Below are positions 60,608 through 64,000 of a stretch of 64,000 nt of DNA, piece after piece. The stretch spans positions 1-64,000 of the forward strand of contig JBFWUF010000031.1 in NCBI GenBank assembly GCA_050247435.1. Direction: 5' to 3'. Every line of letters begins with the position of its first letter. Positions within the stretch are counted from its first letter, which is position 1. Source of the stretch: JAJVID01 sp050247435 (lineage in GTDB: Bacteria > Acidobacteriota > Blastocatellia > RBC074). Below the pieces are notes generated by a model that saw only the letters and a program-made list of their open reading frames with translations, searched no databases and had not been told where the DNA came from. The position numbers and the translations under genes were made by a program.

Positions 60608-62224
60608 TCAAGCCCAGTCGAAGCTCATTTGTGCGGTCACCGGCAATAGCGCTTTTACGCTCGAACGTTTCCGCTTTTCAGTTCGTTCGCGTTCGGCTAA
60701 TAGCTGATCCCGGACGTTTGTGGTGTGTGGCTGGACTGCTTCTGTGGCCGGGATTGGCTCAGCGGTTGCGCCTGTTGCGATTGGATTGGGCGTCTCAATC
60801 TGGGCATCGGATATCTGCAATTCAGAAATGGAGGCTGAGGCGATTACGCTCGGTTCAACCTGGGAAGGCGGAATCGGTATCTCGCTGATCGCCTGCGTTG
60901 TCGGCTGGAATGCTTCTGCTGAAAGTTCGATTTGAGCCAGGGAATTGTCAGTCGCCAGCCCTTCGATGTTCATTGAGGCGTTGAGAATTTCCAGCCGCGC
61001 GCGCAGTTCCTGGTATCTGGCCGCGTGTTCCCATCCCTTCGCCAGTTCCGCTTCAACTTTCGCCAACTGGTCAGTCAGGCGGCGAAATGACTCGTCAGAT
61101 TCATCGCGCCGCTTTTCCAGATTCCGCAGGCGTGCATCCATGCTCTGGATGATGCCCGCGTCGCTGTCCGTCAGATTGAAGACGTAACCGATGTGACTGT
61201 CTGTCAGCTTCAGGTAAAGCCTGACTTCTCCGAACAAATCAACACCTGTTCCGCTTATGCTTGTGGGCCGGTCGGCTGAAGCCTGAAGCTCAAAGCCGCA
61301 GTATTCGCCCAGCATCAGCCTGATGGAGCCGGAGGCCGCGGCTCTGCGTTCGACGACGGCAGCAAGCTGGCGAATCTGATTTCCGGCCAGCTCGCGTTCG
61401 TTGTACCGGATCAAGTCTTCTTCGGTGACGCTGCGGCGCAGAGCAATGGAAAACGCCCGCTTGCCTGCGTCATCACTGACGGGCTGATGCTGGTCGCGCA
61501 CGGCGATGGCCGTTTCGTGCGCGCGCAAGTCAGCTTCGGCCTCTTTGATTCGATCCGGCAAACTGGTGAGATCACATCGCAATCGGTTTCGCCCGGCGAA
61601 CCACGTGGAATACAGCCGTTCGAGCCGGATCACTTCGGCTTCCAATCCGACCTTCTCCAACACAAGCGGATTGCCGCTGGCGATGGCCTTGATCTGCGAA
61701 GCGGTCAGCACGGCCTGATCCACATCCTCGGCGGTGCGCGCCGTCACTTCGCCTTTCATAATTTGTGCGATGAAGCGGGTCTTGTTTTCGAGGATTTGCC
61801 AGGAGTAGGCGTCGAATGAGCCTTCGGTCACATACTGGCAGATGTGGACTTCGGGATAGAGATTGCCTTGACGCAGAATTCGCCCTTCGCGTTGCTCAAT
61901 GTCCGCCGGTCGCCAGGGCGCATCCAGATGATGCAGCGCATACAAACGCTCCTGAATGTTCGCTCCAACGCCGAGCTTCGCTGTCGAAGCAAGAACGATG
62001 CGAATCTCTCCGGCATTGACCTTACGGCTCAGTTCAGCCTGCGCCACTGGTCCATCGTAATCGTGAACGAAAGCGATTTCGTTTTCCGGGATTCCTTGTA
62101 CAAGAAGCTGGCGCTTGATTTCGTGATAAACTGAGAGCCGGGCCTCACGCTCTTCTTTGGTTTCTATCACTGGGTCAAGCTGAACGTCGGCGTCGGCGAT
62201 CTGTCTGCTGGCGGAAATAGGCAT
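60608..62224 (-). CDS. SNF2-type helicase, C-terminal half (separate ORF)
   Basis: This is a 538-residue protein. The ATG at 62224 has GAGGA 9 bases upstream (TTGAGGAATACC). It carries the second RecA-like lobe: IRIVLASTAKLGVGANIQER (motif V) and PADIEQREGRILRQG (motif VI), then a long coiled-coil region and a Pro/Ala-rich tail. Alone it lacks the ATP-binding lobe, which is in the adjacent ORF (62274-64000). Without the chosen start, the same frame extends upstream to overlap that ORF, so a frameshifted single gene is equally possible. Confidence 0.75.
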   Translation of the reverse strand: MPISASRQIADADVQLDPVIETKEEREARLSVYHEIKRQLLVQGIPENEIAFVHDYDGPVAQAELSRKVNAGEIRIVLASTAKLGVGANIQERLYALHHLDAPWRPADIEQREGRILRQGNLYPEVHICQYVTEGSFDAYSWQILENKTRFIAQIMKGEVTARTAEDVDQAVLTASQIKAIASGNPLVLEKVGLEAEVIRLERLYSTWFAGRNRLRCDLTSLPDRIKEAEADLRAHETAIAVRDQHQPVSDDAGKRAFSIALRRSVTEEDLIRYNERELAGNQIRQLAAVVERRAAASGSIRLMLGEYCGFELQASADRPTSISGTGVDLFGEVRLYLKLTDSHIGYVFNLTDSDAGIIQSMDARLRNLEKRRDESDESFRRLTDQLAKVEAELAKGWEHAARYQELRARLEILNASMNIEGLATDNSLAQIELSAEAFQPTTQAISEIPIPPSQVEPSVIASASISELQISDAQIETPNPIATGATAEPIPATEAVQPHTTNVRDQLLAERERTEKRKRSSVKALLPVTAQMSFDWA

Positions 62225-62273
62225 GGCGGTATTCCTCAAGGTTACGCGAGTTGTCTGCCGCCTGTTTATTTCT

Positions 62274-64000
62274 TCAGGTGACTTTGCTTCTCGGACAATT
62301 CGTATCCACGAAAACCACCTGAGTGCCCTGTGTCTTTTGTGACTCGTGATAGAAGCACACGAGGTTATTGACGACCTGACTGATTTTGCCGTCAGAGTCG
62401 GCAGGCGCGGTGGAATCAACCAAGCGCGGATCAAGCGCAGCTTTGCGGCCCTCCGTCGTGATTTTGAGCATGTTGTCCTGTTCGGGACTGACCCAACGCT
62501 TGCTGATCGCTTCGGCGCGTTTGGCGAGTGATTGAATGATCCGGTCGAGCGTCAGGCTTTTCGGACTTTTGATCACCTGCGGGCTGCCGCCGTGAATCTG
62601 CGGGCGCGGAAGCTGAAGCTGCTCCGCCGTTTTGACATCCAGCACCTGCCGCCAGATCGCTGCCAGTTCCGGCAGGTTGGTGAAGCGGTTGAATCTGGTG
62701 TGAACGCGAAAGCCGCTGCCATCCGGTTTCATCTCAACCGACTGGCTGGTGTCGGTGAACATCTGCGCCCAGGCGTCGAAGTGTTGCAGCCCCAGTTCTT
62801 CCAGCAGTCCAGGCTGAAGGTACTTCATCATCACGTAGCATTCGGCGATGGAGTTGGAGATCGGCGTGCCGGTGGCGAAGACGACACGCCCCCCGCTTTC
62901 AATCACCAAGCGGACTTTGATGAACATATCGAAGGCGCGTTGCGATTCGGCGTTGGGCATTCCGGCGACGCGCGTCATCTTTGTCGGGCAGTACAAATTT
63001 TTGAAGTAGTGCGCCTCATCCACGAACAGCGCGTCCACGCCGAGTTCTTCCCAGCAGATGGTGGCTTCTGAACTGCGCGCAATGGCCGATTGCGTGTTGA
63101 GCAGTCTCGCCTCAAGCCGTCGAATGGCGCGTTCGATTTCCTTCACGCTCTTCTTTGTAACTTCATCCTTGTCGCTCGTCTGAAGCTCTTCCAGATAAGC
63201 GCGCAACTGATCCACTTCGCGTTCAATGAAGCGGGCGATGGTTGCCTGACGCACCGGCAGCATCGTGAAGCTCGAATGCGGAATGAGAATCAAATCCCAG
63301 TCGCCGGTGGCGATACGCGACATCAGTTCGCCACGCTGCGCACGGCTGAGGTCGGCTTTGCCCGGCGCGAGAATTTTCAGATCGGGATAAAGTCGCAGGG
63401 CTTCGCGTTGCCATTGCGTTACCAGTAGATGGTTCGGCACGGTGACAAGAGCCTTGCGGGCAAGACCGAGACGTTTGAGTTCGCGCGCGGCGATGATCGA
63501 GAGCGCCGTCTTGCCCGAACCAACGCAATGACCGAGCAGCGTCGCGCGTGATTGCAGAATGCGCCACGCGCCGTCTTTCTGATGCGGGCGCGGCTCAAAG
63601 CTCCGGCTCATTCCAGGAAACTGCAAGTGCGATCCATCGTAGCGCCGCTCGCGCAGCCCGTTGTACCGCTCGTTGTAAATCTCCGTTAGCGTCTCCGCAC
63701 GCTTTGCATCCGTCCACACCCAGCCGGTGAATCGCTGACGGATTTCTGTCAGTTTGGCCTGTGCGCTCGTCGTTTCCGCATCGTTGATGACCGTCTGCTC
63801 TTTTCCATTGACCATAATCAGGTCGTGAACCGTTGGCTGGCGCAGATTCAGCGCGTCATCAATCAACTGAATCGCATTGCGTCTTCCTGTCCCCCACGTT
63901 TGTGTGGCTTCGACCGATTGCAGGGTGAAATGATCGGCATTGGCGACTGTCCACGCGCCGAGCTGCTCGTGGTATTGCACCTGCCCTTTGTATCCCGGCA
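62274..64000 (-). CDS. SNF2/DEAD-type helicase, N-terminal part, 5' end outside window
   Basis: The frame runs to the right edge without a stop; upstream codons (GYKGQ...) continue the protein, so the beginning (where such proteins often carry a DNA methyltransferase domain) is not visible. Motif I is LLGHCVGSGKTALS, motif II DALFVDEAHYF and motif III ATGTPISNS. It stops at a TGA (62274-62276) soon after the start of the second lobe (QVVFVDTNCPRS). The matching C-terminal half is in a separate frame downstream with its own ribosome site. Confidence 0.8.
   Translation of the reverse strand, partial: PGYKGQVQYHEQLGAWTVANADHFTLQSVEATQTWGTGRRNAIQLIDDALNLRQPTVHDLIMVNGKEQTVINDAETTSAQAKLTEIRQRFTGWVWTDAKRAETLTEIYNERYNGLRERRYDGSHLQFPGMSRSFEPRPHQKDGAWRILQSRATLLGHCVGSGKTALSIIAARELKRLGLARKALVTVPNHLLVTQWQREALRLYPDLKILAPGKADLSRAQRGELMSRIATGDWDLILIPHSSFTMLPVRQATIARFIEREVDQLRAYLEELQTSDKDEVTKKSVKEIERAIRRLEARLLNTQSAIARSSEATICWEELGVDALFVDEAHYFKNLYCPTKMTRVAGMPNAESQRAFDMFIKVRLVIESGGRVVFATGTPISNSIAECYVMMKYLQPGLLEELGLQHFDAWAQMFTDTSQSVEMKPDGSGFRVHTRFNRFTNLPELAAIWRQVLDVKTAEQLQLPRPQIHGGSPQVIKSPKSLTLDRIIQSLAKRAEAISKRWVSPEQDNMLKITTEGRKAALDPRLVDSTAPADSDGKISQVVNNLVCFYHESQKTQGTQVVFVDTNCPRSKVT

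Noticed and set aside
1..64000. Transposases, integrases, tRNA genes and CRISPR arrays
   Set aside because: I looked for them as possible causes of the mosaic layout and found no convincing example in this window.

Overview
The window reads as a piece of an Acidobacteriota genome, most likely class Blastocatellia. This is inferred from protein style and not from a marker gene: a TonB receptor with an N-terminal carboxypeptidase-regulatory (Oar-like) domain, a secreted VWFA-related protein, a CHAT/TPR protein beside sigma-like and zinc-finger anti-sigma-like genes, and a DUF5916 outer-membrane protein. Base composition is moderately GC-rich throughout. I saw no rRNA, tRNA, CRISPR array or transposase.

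Layout. (1) About 1-9.15 kb looks like host-type sequence: a sigma-like/zf-HC2 pair, a leftward S9 peptidase - 64-aa secreted peptide - CHAT protease operon, and an NtrC-type activator with a degenerate receiver. (2) 9.16-14.7 kb is accessory: a Phd-like/PIN toxin-antitoxin pair, then a leftward module of DUF6915-like protein, MoxR ATPase, unknown protein, VWA/HExxH protein. (3) 14.9-19.6 kb is a defence block: a leftward sigma-like / small acidic protein / ImmA-IrrE peptidase triad, divergent from a short type II CBASS operon (HNH-SAVED effector, CD-NTase, E2-like protein with a SEC-C tail). (4) 19.6-21.8 kb carries the downstream half of a PRTRC cassette (ThiF, A, B), convergent with and overlapping the CBASS operon. 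(5) 21.9-49.9 kb is cargo: LysR/sterol desaturase, SQR-like/DsrE/methyltransferase, a 21.5-kb block of 16 genes all pointing left (two-component system, VWFA protein, broken superoxide dismutase, DUF5916 protein, phosphatase, porin, beta-propeller, iron-type ABC importer, RND efflux pump, TonB receptor), and a TetR operon. (6) 50.1-64.0 kb carries the rest of the PRTRC cassette (F, C, E, ParB) and large-plasmid or phage-like functions: an extra sliding clamp, DUF6744, a second AAA/VWA pair (RavA/ViaA-like) and a SNF2-type helicase in two ORFs, running off the right end.

How it fits together. Read right to left, the PRTRC genes keep the order ParB...E-C-F | B-A-ThiF, with about 28 kb of cargo between F and B, so the cargo probably entered an existing cassette. 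Inside the cargo, a 264-bp segment of the methyltransferase gene occurs as a near-identical direct repeat (25863-26126 and 47805-48068) enclosing the 16-gene leftward block. A conserved 40-bp element lies upstream of both the response-regulator gene and the porin gene, suggesting the two-component system controls the block.

The most interesting system is the combination of a ubiquitin-like protein (PRTRC-C, ending in Gly-Gly-Phe), an E1-like ThiF, a JAMM peptidase (PRTRC-A), an E2-like PRTRC-B and the CBASS E2. A short type II CBASS normally lacks its own E1 and JAB, and here both are encoded next door. Any functional link is inference.
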